Positions 26,342-33,909 of a stretch of DNA of 39,028 nucleotides are shown here, piece after piece; the stretch's first letter is position 1, and every line of letters starts with the position of its first letter. Source of the stretch: Chryseobacterium contaminans (GTDB lineage: Bacteria > Bacteroidota > Bacteroidia > Flavobacteriales > Weeksellaceae); contig NZ_MAYF01000168.1 in NCBI RefSeq assembly GCF_001684955.1, positions 1 to 39,028 of the forward strand, in the 5' to 3' direction. The notes beneath the pieces were generated by a model. The model did not search any database. It saw only the letters and a list, made by a program, of their open reading frames with translations, and had not been told where the DNA came from. Position numbers and translations under genes: made by a program.

Positions 26342-26354
26342 GCTTGTATATTTG
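26325..26354 (+). promoter_or_regulatory. Promoter of the nitroreductase-ohrR-ohr operon
   Basis: TTG (26325-26327), 19 bp, then TATATTTG (26347-26354): an excellent match to the flavobacterial TTG/TAnnTTTG promoter. Transcription should start near 26360, leaving a leader of about 70 nt. The -33 part lies inside the dyad operator. Confidence 0.75.
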
Positions 26355-26428
26355 CATAGTTAAATGATCACAAAATAAAATTTGAAACTCAATAATTACA
26401 AATAGTTTAATTTAAAAATAAAAGAAAA

Positions 26429-27061
26429 ATGTCATTAATAGAAGACCTTAATTGGAGACACGCCGTAAAAGCTTATAACCCAACTAAAAAAGTATCTAAC
26501 GAAGATTTAAATACCATCCTGGAAGCTGCAAGACTTGCTCCTACATCATCTGGGCTACAGCCTTTCCGTATTATTGTAGTGGAAAATCAGGAATTAAAAG
26601 AAAAAATGGTTGCCGGAGCTCTCAACCCTGAAGTAATGAGAGATTCTTCTCATGTTTTAGTGTTTGCAGCATGGGACAGCTACTCCAATGAAAAAATTGA
26701 CAAAGTATATGATTATCATACCGATGTAAGAGATCTTCCAAGAGGACGTTTCGGGAGCTATACAGATAAAATTAAGGAAATATATGGGGCACAAACTCCT
26801 GAACAGCATTTTGCACACACTGCCCGCCAGACTTATATTGCTTTAGGAATAGCTCTTGCACAGGCTGCTGAACTTAAAATCGACAGCACTCCGGCAGAAG
26901 GATTCAGCAATGAAGTAGTGGACGAAGTACTGGGATTAAAAGAATTAGGCTTGAAAAGTGTAAGCCTTTTATACCTTGGATACCGTGACGAAGCCAATGA
27001 CTGGTTATCTTCTATGAAAAAAGTCCGTATCCCAATGGATGAATTTATCATTAAAAAGTAA
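26429..27061 (+). CDS. NAD(P)H-dependent oxidoreductase, nitroreductase family
   Basis: This 210-residue FMN-dependent reductase is of the NfsB-like nitroreductase family. WRHAVKAYNPTKKVS and LEAARLAPTSSGLQPFRIIVVEN are the FMN-binding N-terminal motifs, and RQTYIALGIALAQAAEL and GYRDEAND are typical of the second half. It probably reduces quinones or nitro compounds with NAD(P)H in the cytoplasm. It is the first gene of an operon with an OhrR-like repressor and Ohr, so its induction by organic peroxides or electrophiles is likely. Confidence 0.92.
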   Translation: MSLIEDLNWRHAVKAYNPTKKVSNEDLNTILEAARLAPTSSGLQPFRIIVVENQELKEKMVAGALNPEVMRDSSHVLVFAAWDSYSNEKIDKVYDYHTDVRDLPRGRFGSYTDKIKEIYGAQTPEQHFAHTARQTYIALGIALAQAAELKIDSTPAEGFSNEVVDEVLGLKELGLKSVSLLYLGYRDEANDWLSSMKKVRIPMDEFIIKK

Positions 27062-27091
27062 TACCTTCACGAATCTTTCGTACTTCAACTT

Positions 27092-27526
27092 ATGGAACAT
27101 TCAAATACCCCAAAACTGGAAAACCAGATCTGTTTCCCATTGTATGTTATCGCTAAAGAAATTACCGGATTATACCGGCCATTTCTTGATGAGCTGGATA
27201 TCACTTACCCTCAGTACCTTGTCATGATGGTCCTATGGAACAGTGACGGACTTACCGTAAGCCATATTGGAGAAAAACTGTTCCTGGATAGCGGAACACT
27301 CACTCCTCTTCTTAAAAGATTGGAAACCAAGGGATTTATCATAAGAAAGCGCAAAAAAGAAGACGAAAGAGTTGTTGAAGTATTTTTAGCCGAAGCCGGA
27401 AAGCAGCTTCAGAAAAAGGCCTGTGAAATTCCGGGCAAGATCCAGGAAAAGATAGGAATACAACCTGAAGAGCTGCTGGAACTCAAAGAAACAGTTTTAA
27501 AAATACTAAACAAAATAGAAAAATAA
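27092..27526 (+). CDS. ohrR: MarR family regulator, OhrR-like
   Basis: This 144-residue winged-helix repressor senses organic hydroperoxides. The N-terminal LENQICFPLYVIAKEI matches OhrR, with C14 at the place of the peroxidatic Cys15 of B. subtilis OhrR. Y28 and Y39 fit the two Tyr that hydrogen-bond to it. The recognition helix region is DSGTLTPLLKRLETKGFI and the wing is RKKEDERVVEVFL. A second Cys (C111) is present, so a two-Cys mechanism cannot be excluded. The ohr gene follows directly (stop and ATG adjacent). It probably binds the dyad at 26318-26341. Confidence 0.92.
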   Translation: MEHSNTPKLENQICFPLYVIAKEITGLYRPFLDELDITYPQYLVMMVLWNSDGLTVSHIGEKLFLDSGTLTPLLKRLETKGFIIRKRKKEDERVVEVFLAEAGKQLQKKACEIPGKIQEKIGIQPEELLELKETVLKILNKIEK

Positions 27527-27952
27527 ATGAAAACGTTATATACAACAAAAGTTACTGCTACAGGCGGAAGAAATGGTCATGTAAAAAGTGAAAACGGAGT
27601 GTTGGATCTTGAAGTAAAAATGCCAAAAGCGTTAGGTGGAGCTAATGATAATTTCACAAACCCTGAAATGCTTTTTGCAGCAGGATATTCTGCATGCTTT
27701 GATAGTGCTTTGAACAGAGTAATCAGTCTGGGTAAAGTAAAAACCGGCGAAACTACGGTTACTGCCCAGGTAAGCATAGGACAGATTGAAAACGGAGGTT
27801 TTGGACTGGCTGTGGAATTAGATGTGAATATTCCGGGAGTTTCTATTGAAGAGGCGCAATCTTTAACGGATAAAGCACATCAGATTTGTCCTTATTCTAA
27901 TGCTACCAGAAACAATATTGAGGTTAAGCTTTCTGTAACCAACAATGATTAA
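27527..27952 (+). CDS. ohr: Organic hydroperoxide resistance protein, Ohr/OsmC family
   Basis: This 141-residue thiol peroxidase reduces organic and fatty-acid hydroperoxides in the cytoplasm. Peroxidatic C57 (GYSACFDSAL) and resolving C121 (HQICPYSNATRNN), with R15 (GGRNGHV) and E47, complete the active site in the known order. KALGGANDNFTNPEMLFAAGY is the Ohr subfamily signature. It starts right after the ohrR stop and ends at a strong terminator. Confidence 0.96.
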   Translation: MKTLYTTKVTATGGRNGHVKSENGVLDLEVKMPKALGGANDNFTNPEMLFAAGYSACFDSALNRVISLGKVKTGETTVTAQVSIGQIENGGFGLAVELDVNIPGVSIEEAQSLTDKAHQICPYSNATRNNIEVKLSVTNND

Positions 27953-27978
27953 TCCAATTTTTTTATAATTATATTTGA

Positions 27979-28015
27979 AATGAGCTGTTTTTATCCTAAA
28001 AACAGCTCATTTTTA
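27979..28015 (+). terminator. Intrinsic terminator after ohr
   Basis: A perfect 15-bp stem runs from AATGAGCTGTTTTTA (27979-27993) to 27997-28011, with the 3-nt loop TCC, followed by T. It ends the ohr operon. The gene-free stretch from here to 28207 holds only a CAGATTTTCCGCAGAT-like repeat phrase near 28025. Confidence 0.92.
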
Positions 28016-28207
28016 TTTTTAACCACAGATTTTCCGCAGATGAACATAGATGATTATGTTGCTCCAATTTGTGAAGTTTGTGCTAAACATTAGTATGATT
28101 TATGTTTTCTTAAACGCAAAGTTTTTATTTTCGTAATGCTTTATTTTTAAGGGAGCAAAGAGGGAATCGAGACATCGATTAGATGAAGCATTCTACATGG
28201 CTGGCGC

Positions 28208-28259
28208 CATTACTCATTACTCATTACTCATTACTCATTACTCATTACTCATTACTCAT
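28208..28259. repeat. Tandem heptamer (CATTACT), 7.4 units
   Basis: CAT followed by seven perfect TACTCAT units. The array is uninterrupted and ends inside the last two codons of the minus-strand deformylase-like gene, whose TGA (28258-28256) is formed by a repeat unit. Perfect units suggest recent slippage. Confidence 0.95.
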
Positions 28260-28885
28260 CTTTTATTCAGATCACTTTTCTGGTAGGCATCTACTTTTTT
28301 GTAAGAATCATTTTTCTCTTTTTCTTTTTTATCAGAGATCAGAATTCCAAAAAGGTGGTCAATTTCATGTTGGAAGATCACTGCTGTGAAACCTTCTACA
28401 ATTTCTGAGTATTTCTGTCCTTTTAAATCCACATATTCCAATTGGATGACTTTACTCCTGTAAAACTGATCTCTGAAATCAGGAATGGATAAATCTCCTT
28501 CAGGTCCCAGATTCTGAAGATCAGACCTCCATACAATTACAGGATTGATAAAGTATTCCAAAGGAGTTCCTTCTTTATCAAAACGTTGTACCCAAATTAC
28601 TTTTCTGTTGATTCCCACCTGCGGCGCTGCAATACCTACTCCACCATCAGTTGAAAGAAGAGATTCTTTCATTCTTTTCACCAAAACAGCAGTATTGGGA
28701 TCAGTTGGATTAATTTCCGAAGAAAGGCTCAGTAAAGTTTTATGCTGATGAGCATCAGTAGTCTGATAGATTGGCAATGCAGTATTTATATCTCCCTTAT
28801 TGATAATAGAAATTTCATCAGAAGTTAGTTTTTGGGCATTAAGCACCCCAACAAAAAGTATAAATAGAATGGATATTTTTTTCAT
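28256..28885 (-). CDS. Secreted peptide-deformylase-like protein
   Basis: The ATG at 28885 gives MKKISILFILFVGVLNAQ, a signal peptide, so the product is exported, which is unusual for a deformylase that normally acts on nascent chains. Motif 1 (GGVGIAAPQVG, 81-91) and motif 3 (QHEIDHL: H173, E174, H177) are intact. Motif 2 reads EGDLS in place of EGCLS: the metal-binding Cys is Asp131. The protein has 209 residues with a charged C-terminal tail (DKKEKEKNDSYKKVDAYQKSDLNKR) ending in a heptamer repeat. It may be an active metalloenzyme with another metal or substrate, or a binding protein. It stands alone. Confidence 0.88.
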   Translation of the reverse strand: MKKISILFILFVGVLNAQKLTSDEISIINKGDINTALPIYQTTDAHQHKTLLSLSSEINPTDPNTAVLVKRMKESLLSTDGGVGIAAPQVGINRKVIWVQRFDKEGTPLEYFINPVIVWRSDLQNLGPEGDLSIPDFRDQFYRSKVIQLEYVDLKGQKYSEIVEGFTAVIFQHEIDHLFGILISDKKEKEKNDSYKKVDAYQKSDLNKR

Positions 28886-28952
28886 ATACACCGGATGTAG
28901 AACAAAGGTAGAGATTGTTGGGTAAAAATGAATAATTATGTTGGAGTTTTAA

Positions 28953-28980
28953 AGAGGGAAGCTGGAAGAGGGAGGCTGGA
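28953..28980. repeat. 14-bp direct repeat, two units
   Basis: AGAGGGAAGCTGGA and AGAGGGAGGCTGGA are adjacent in the promoter-distal part of the gene-free region 28886-29400. G-rich against an AT-rich background. Confidence 0.65.
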
Positions 28981-29024
28981 AGTTACTGTTAGCCGTTAAT
29001 TCTCTATAGCTGTTTCATTATTAA

Positions 29025-29092
29025 GTTTTGGCTAAAGCCAATGGAATGTTTAGATAAATAAAGAACGGACTAAAGCCCGTTCCTATTGAATT
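29025..29092. repeat. REP-like doublet with CTAAAG cores
   Basis: Two short hairpins with the same core lie 36 bp apart: TTGGC-TAAA-GCCAA (29028-29041) and AACGGAC-TAAA-GCCCGTT (29064-29081, one mismatch). Both are followed by similar TGGAAT/TTGAAT phrases. They look like a dispersed palindromic repeat pair of another family than the one around the RAYT. The remaining part of the gap (29093-29400) shows an ATCTGCG-rich phrase near 29149-29178 and no gene. Confidence 0.6.
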
Positions 29093-29400
29093 TGATATCT
29101 TTATGTTGATTAATCCTGTAAGTAGAATATCACATTCCAAAGTTAAAAATCTGCGAAATCTGTATGATCTGCGAGAAAAAACATTTTAAACCATTAAGAA
29201 AATGAAGATTTTAAGATTAGTTAAGCTTAATACAAAATGAATTTATAATCTTCCTTAAATAAATAGCTTCAGCTTTTTTCTTAATTTATCTTTATTTCTT
29301 AAAGAATCTTAATGCTTCAAATTTTCGCAATCATCTGAAGCAGAAGTTAGATTCCTACGGAATGACAAAGATTATGTTCAAAAATCTGTGGGAAATAAAA

Positions 29401-30273
29401 CTAAAAAGTCTTCGTCATATCACTTGGGATAACAAGGTTAAATTCCGTTGGGATATAATCTTTTGAAGGAACTTTTAATTCAGGATCTTCTGACTCAAAA
29501 ACAGAAATCACTGCCATTTTCAGGTTTGGATTCTTCTGTTTGATATACCAATAGGTTCCGCCAAATTCTTTACTGTGATAATTGCCGTTATAATGGATAA
29601 AAGTTTTTCCTGCCTGAATATTTTTCAGGATAGATTCCGCCATGGTAGCATCTTTTACAGCCTGTGCCGAGATAAAGTTCATCACTTTGGTTCCTTCTGC
29701 GTGATCGCCCATCATGGCTTTCATTTCAGGGTAACCTGGTGTATCTAAAGTTACTTTAATCGGCAACTGGGCAATATATGTTTTCTCTTTATCACTCAAC
29801 TTGTTCAAAGACTCCAATCCTTCTTTTGCGGTTTGTGAAGCGTATCTTCTCGGGATATTTGTTGCGATGAAGTTCAGCTTTTTATTTTTCGCAAAATCTA
29901 CCAGCGGTTTATAATCTGTTGCATAATTATTCCATAAACGGGCAGAGTCTTTTAATGTTTTAGCATCCATTTTCCCGCTTAAATATTGGTTTAGCTGAGC
30001 CTGATTGTCTCTTTCAAACATTTCAGCCCCCAGAATTAACTGTCCGTTCTTCTTTTCATACAAAGCTTCTGTAATTTTAAGCTGAAGCCAGTGATTGATG
30101 GAGCTGTTATGATTTTCACCAAAGAAAACCACATCGTAATCCGCCAATTCTTTCACCAGTTTATCGGTTTTTATCTCTTTGCCTTTTTGGTCATAAAGCT
30201 GATACGCTTTAAAGTTCTGAGCACTAAGTGAACAAAACCCTGCCAGCAAAATCGTTATGAAAATATTCTTCAT
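29401..30273 (-). CDS. ChaN family haem-binding protein
   Basis: This 290-residue exported protein (signal peptide MKNIFITILLAGFCSLSAQ) belongs to the ChaN/cofactor-haem-binding family (Tiki-like fold). VVFFGENHNSSINHWLQLKI carries the conserved GExH motif, and LILGAEMFERDNQ and HYNGNYHSKEFGGTYWYIK are further family stretches. ChaN of Campylobacter binds cofacial haems and is thought to help iron uptake. It follows the hmu operon after 136 bp and a weak terminator, so it is likely a separate but related unit. I see no lipobox, unlike Campylobacter ChaN. Confidence 0.85.
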   Translation of the reverse strand: MKNIFITILLAGFCSLSAQNFKAYQLYDQKGKEIKTDKLVKELADYDVVFFGENHNSSINHWLQLKITEALYEKKNGQLILGAEMFERDNQAQLNQYLSGKMDAKTLKDSARLWNNYATDYKPLVDFAKNKKLNFIATNIPRRYASQTAKEGLESLNKLSDKEKTYIAQLPIKVTLDTPGYPEMKAMMGDHAEGTKVMNFISAQAVKDATMAESILKNIQAGKTFIHYNGNYHSKEFGGTYWYIKQKNPNLKMAVISVFESEDPELKVPSKDYIPTEFNLVIPSDMTKTF

Positions 30274-30351
30274 TTTCTATCTTTCTATTTTAATTTAACC
30301 CTAAATTACATCATATTTTGGTGCTTTTTACCATGCTTTCCAAAATATAAA

Positions 30352-30390
30352 AGAAAAAGACCGCCTTGAATTTGCATACAAAACGGCCTC
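30352..30390 (-). terminator. Possible terminator at the end of the hmu operon
   Basis: AGACCG (30358-30363) and CGGCCT (30384-30389) can pair with one G-U. Read on the minus strand the hairpin ends in a T-rich run (A tract 30354-30358 on plus). It lies 20 bp past the hmuS stop. Confidence 0.45.
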
Positions 30391-30409
30391 CCTTAAAATC
30401 ATCTAATTA

Positions 30410-31438
30410 TTATTGTTCAAGAGTTGCTACAAGATCTTTCCATTCCTGAAGTTCAGGAATTCCGGGTTTTCTTTTTCCGAAGAACTGAACGATGAAGTCT
30501 CCTTCTTTGTTAAATACTTCAATAGCTGTAACTTCTCCGTCTTCAGTTGGTTTTTTCACGATCCATGCTTCTGCAATTTTAGTAACATCAAGGTGAAGGT
30601 TGAAATCTGGGTCCATTACATTGAACCATTGCTGGTGCCAAAGGGTTTTCTTCACTATTCCGGTATGGATCTGGATAATTCCTCTGTTTCCAACGAAAAC
30701 CATGATAGGAGTTCCTTTTTCAGAAGCTTCTTCAAGGATGTTCACTACTTTTGAGTTGTCAATTTTCTGGGTAAAGCCTTCCGGAGCCAGTCTTAAAGCC
30801 TGCGTTCTGCTTACTCCGAATTTTCTGGTCATCATGAAGAAATCGTGGGTATCTTTCAATTCTGTCCATGCTTTTTTGAATCCTTCAACATCTATCTCAG
30901 TGTCCGGTTTTTCTGCCTGTTTTGGGGCTATTGCTTCAAAAGTGAAAGTTTGGTTTTGCTCTTCTGCCTTGAATTTTTCAACGATAGCATCGAAAGCTGC
31001 TTCCTCGCTGTTTTTAGTTAAATAGATTTTATGCAATGCCAATCCGTCCTTTCCAAAGAACTGAAGGCTTTTCTTATCTCCTTCTACTACTGCAAACGCC
31101 AACTTCCAGTGGTTAAGGAAAATTCTAAGATCAATATCCTCCCCTACGAAAAGCTGAGCATGCGGGCTGCTGAAATCTCCGTTCTGGTAAATTCCTTTTC
31201 TTTCATGAACACACTCATCATTACGGGTAAGTGCCATCACTTTTCCTAATTTCTCTGCTTCTGTAAGGATTCCTGGAAAGTCCGGGTTTAGAACTGTAAC
31301 TCCTTCTCCGATACTTGTGGCCAATAGTTCAGCTTCACTTACTCCAAACTGTGCTGCCGCATTTCTTATTCTTACGTGTGGATTTTCAGCTTTCAGAGCT
31401 TCCCATTTTTCCTTTAAATCATTCACTAATATGCTCAT
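30410..31438 (-). CDS. hmuS: Haemin-degrading factor, HemS/HmuS family
   Basis: This 342-residue cytoplasmic haem-binding protein binds incoming haem and in some relatives opens the ring to release iron. Two HemS repeats are visible: residues about 8-160 (LKEKWEALKAENPHVRIRNAA) and about 185-340 (FKKAWTELKDTHDFFMMTRKFG). The second holds NRGIIQIHTG, where the His is the expected haem ligand, and FNVMDPDFNLHLDVTKIAEAWIVKKP, a family signature. It is the last gene of the hmu operon, 4 bp after a methyltransferase gene. Confidence 0.94.
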   Translation of the reverse strand: MSILVNDLKEKWEALKAENPHVRIRNAAAQFGVSEAELLATSIGEGVTVLNPDFPGILTEAEKLGKVMALTRNDECVHERKGIYQNGDFSSPHAQLFVGEDIDLRIFLNHWKLAFAVVEGDKKSLQFFGKDGLALHKIYLTKNSEEAAFDAIVEKFKAEEQNQTFTFEAIAPKQAEKPDTEIDVEGFKKAWTELKDTHDFFMMTRKFGVSRTQALRLAPEGFTQKIDNSKVVNILEEASEKGTPIMVFVGNRGIIQIHTGIVKKTLWHQQWFNVMDPDFNLHLDVTKIAEAWIVKKPTEDGEVTAIEVFNKEGDFIVQFFGKRKPGIPELQEWKDLVATLEQ

Positions 31439-31442
31439 TATT

Positions 31443-32093
31443 TTATTTTTTTATAGTTAAAATTGTATAGATTCTTTGTATTGTTTCGTTTCCTGTTTTA
31501 CTTTTTATTTCTTCTTCTCTTTCTGAGGTTTTCATTCTTTTAAAATGACTTTTGGAAACCAGTTCTTCCATTTCATCATTGCTATAAAGCTTAAAATCAT
31601 AGGCTGTAAACGGTAGTTTCTCCATAAAATCTCTCTGTCCGAAGGTGAGAACAAACGTTCCATTATCCTTTAAAACACGGCAGATTTCATTTAAAAATTC
31701 AACCGGATTTTCCCAGAAATAAACCGTATTTACTGTAAAAATTTTATCAAAGCTCCCATCTTCAAAAGGAAGCTTTGTTCCTTCATATAAAACAAATTCT
31801 GCCTGATCCTGAAACTTCTCATTCAGTCTTTTGGCTTCATGGTTCATGGTTTCAGAAATATCAATCCCGGTATATTTCAATCCTTTAGCCAGACTAAAAA
31901 TGTTTTTCACGTGATCTGCATTTCCGTGTCCTATTTCAAGGATGTTTTCATCATCTTCTATCAAAAGGGTTCTGATACTTTCTAACGTCATACCGATGTT
32001 AGTGGCATTCATCATTTCACCGATCTCAATACCTTTTTCTCCCTGAGGATTGGCAAGGTGCTGTGCGAGGATTTTTAATTCTTCTTTTTCCAT
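31443..32093 (-). CDS. Class I SAM-dependent methyltransferase in the haem operon
   Basis: This 216-residue cytoplasmic methyltransferase of the UbiE/Methyltransf_11 type has ENILEIGHGNADHV as SAM motif I, YTGIDISETM as motif II, and KIFTVNTVYFWENPVEFLNEICRVLKDNGTFVLTFGQ for the rest of the Rossmann fold. Substrate unknown. It is 2 bp from hmuV and 4 bp from hmuS on the same strand, so it is firmly inside the haem operon. A role in processing a haem breakdown product is possible but unproven; it could also be a passenger. Confidence 0.88.
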   Translation of the reverse strand: MEKEELKILAQHLANPQGEKGIEIGEMMNATNIGMTLESIRTLLIEDDENILEIGHGNADHVKNIFSLAKGLKYTGIDISETMNHEAKRLNEKFQDQAEFVLYEGTKLPFEDGSFDKIFTVNTVYFWENPVEFLNEICRVLKDNGTFVLTFGQRDFMEKLPFTAYDFKLYSNDEMEELVSKSHFKRMKTSEREEEIKSKTGNETIQRIYTILTIKK

Positions 32094-32095
32094 GG

Positions 32096-32869
32096 TTATC
32101 CAAAAATGATCATTGGGTTATTGGTAATAGGATGGTTGCAGATGGTACACGGAAAGTTATAAGCGTGGCTGATATTTTCTGCCGTAAAAACTTCCTGTGG
32201 GGTTCCATAAGCGGATACCTGTCCGGATTTCATTAATAAAATTTTATCTGCAAATTGCGCGGCAAGATTCAGATCATGAAGCACAACAATGGCACTGTTT
32301 GCTTTCTTAGTAAAATTTTTGATAATTTCCAGTGCTTTATACTGATGCTTAATGTCCAGATTATTCAGAGGTTCATCCAGGAACACCAGTTTATGGGCAA
32401 TATCATTCTCCAGCTGTGCCATTACTCTTGAAAGGTGCACACGCTGTTTCTCTCCTCCTGAAAGAGAGTTGTATTCTCTTTCTTTGAGGTGAAAAATATC
32501 TGTTTCGTACATCTTATTGTTCATGGCTTCAAGGTCTTCTTTTCCCGGTTGTGCATCAAAATAAGGATACCTTCCCATCATCACAACATCTTTTACTTCA
32601 AGAGGAATATCATTGCTGTTATGCTGTGAGAACTTGGCTTTATGAATAGACAGTTCTTTTACATTCCAGTCTTCGATAGGTTTATCTTTAAATAAGACTT
32701 TTCGCTTTTCAGATTTCACTTCATGGGCCAAAACACTTAAAAGACTTGATTTTCCTGCTCCATTGGGACCAACAATGGCTAAAAACTCTCCATATTCCAA
32801 TGAAACATCTACTCCATCCAGAATTCTGAATTCTTTATGATTGTAATTAATTTGATGTGCCTTGATCAT
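32096..32869 (-). CDS. hmuV: Haem ABC transporter ATP-binding protein
   Basis: The 257-residue ATPase powers haem import with HmuU. Walker A is GPNGAGKSSLL, the signature is SLSGGEKQRVHLSRVMAQL, Walker B is LVFLDEPLNNLD, and the switch His is in VVLHDLNLAAQF. QHNSNDIPLEVKDVVMMGRYPYF is typical of haem/siderophore/B12 ATPases. Its start overlaps the hmuU stop by 1 nt. Confidence 0.95.
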   Translation of the reverse strand: MIKAHQINYNHKEFRILDGVDVSLEYGEFLAIVGPNGAGKSSLLSVLAHEVKSEKRKVLFKDKPIEDWNVKELSIHKAKFSQHNSNDIPLEVKDVVMMGRYPYFDAQPGKEDLEAMNNKMYETDIFHLKEREYNSLSGGEKQRVHLSRVMAQLENDIAHKLVFLDEPLNNLDIKHQYKALEIIKNFTKKANSAIVVLHDLNLAAQFADKILLMKSGQVSAYGTPQEVFTAENISHAYNFPCTICNHPITNNPMIIFG

Positions 32870-33909
32870 TACAGTGATTTTTTAAATTTGACCAAAATAG
32901 CGATAAAAATAGGTCCACCCATTAAAGCAGTCAGAATTCCGATCGGTAATTCTGAAGGCTCTACAATACTTCTGCTGAATGTATCCGCTGTCAAAAGCAA
33001 AATGCTTCCACATATGGCTGATAAAGGCAGAATAAAGGTATAATTAGACTTGAATAGCAATCTCAAAATATAAGGAACAATAAGACCAACAAACCCAATA
33101 GTTCCTGAAAATGCTACACAGCTTCCCACCATCAATGCTACGATGATAATGATCTGCTTTTTCAGTCTTTCTACATTAACGCCCAAATGCTGAGCATCTT
33201 TTTCTCCCAACATCATTGCATTCAAAGCTTTTCCTTTAGGCAGTAAAATGATATAGGCCCCGATCATTACAATGGCTAAAATAATATTCTTCGTCCACGT
33301 TGCAGCCGCTAAACTTCCCAAATTCCAGAAAGTAAGGTCTCTCAGCTGATCATCTTTTGATATATAGATCAAAAAACCTGTGATGGAAAATCCAATTGCC
33401 GTAATCGCAACTCCTGTTAAAAGCATCATCACCACATTGGTCTTTCCACCGCTTGTAGAAATCCTGTACACCAGCATCATAGATAAAAAAGATCCTATGA
33501 ATGCGGATATTCCAACCAGCGAAAATTGTACGGCTTCAGGAAGGTATTGTTTAAAATGTCCCCCTAAAACAATCGCAATTGCAGCCAATAGTGTTGCTCC
33601 TGATGTAAGGCCTATTAAATCTCCTGTTGCCAGAGGGTTCTTAAAAAGCCCCTGTAGGCTTGTTCCTGAAACAGCCAGCATACTTCCGATTAAAATAGCC
33701 ATGATGATTCTGGCTGTCCTTACATCCCAAACTACATATTTATCACTTAATGATAATCCGGGATCTCCCTGTATTACTTTTCCTAAAACATTAAATGCAG
33801 ATCTACCACCAAAATCGTAAACCCCTGTATTAATAGACCATACTGCTATGCCTACAAGCAGTATAGTACTTATTGTCATGTAAAAGTATAATTTACTTTG
33901 TGTTTTCAA
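32869..33909 (-). CDS. hmuU: Haem ABC transporter permease, FecCD family
   Basis: This polytopic inner-membrane permease has up to 346 residues and about ten hydrophobic helices. VRTARIIMAILIGSMLAVSGTSLQGLFKNPLATGDLIGLTSGA is the FecCD signature, and GTIGFVGLIVPYILRLL is the second conserved part. The frame opens with TTG at 33909, inside hmuT by 17 bp, giving MKTQSKLYFYM before the first helix. The first ATG is at 33879, 13 bp after hmuT. The basic N-terminus favours the longer form, but the start is unsettled. Confidence 0.93.
   Translation of the reverse strand: MKTQSKLYFYMTISTILLVGIAVWSINTGVYDFGGRSAFNVLGKVIQGDPGLSLSDKYVVWDVRTARIIMAILIGSMLAVSGTSLQGLFKNPLATGDLIGLTSGATLLAAIAIVLGGHFKQYLPEAVQFSLVGISAFIGSFLSMMLVYRISTSGGKTNVVMMLLTGVAITAIGFSITGFLIYISKDDQLRDLTFWNLGSLAAATWTKNIILAIVMIGAYIILLPKGKALNAMMLGEKDAQHLGVNVERLKKQIIIIVALMVGSCVAFSGTIGFVGLIVPYILRLLFKSNYTFILPLSAICGSILLLTADTFSRSIVEPSELPIGILTALMGGPIFIAILVKFKKSL

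Noticed and set aside
28208..28259. CRISPR-like array
   Set aside because: Seven-base units with no spacers; a simple tandem repeat.
28183..28389. Plus-strand ORF with THYSLLITHYSLLI repeats
   Set aside because: It is only the translation of the heptamer array running into the antisense of the deformylase-like gene; no start context or plausible protein.
30600..31025. Plus-strand ORF of 141 residues within hmuS
   Set aside because: Antisense shadow of a strongly recognised gene; Ser/Phe-rich composition typical of reverse-frame translation.
33380..33820. Plus-strand ORF of 146 residues within hmuU
   Set aside because: Antisense shadow of the permease; no domain and no start signal.
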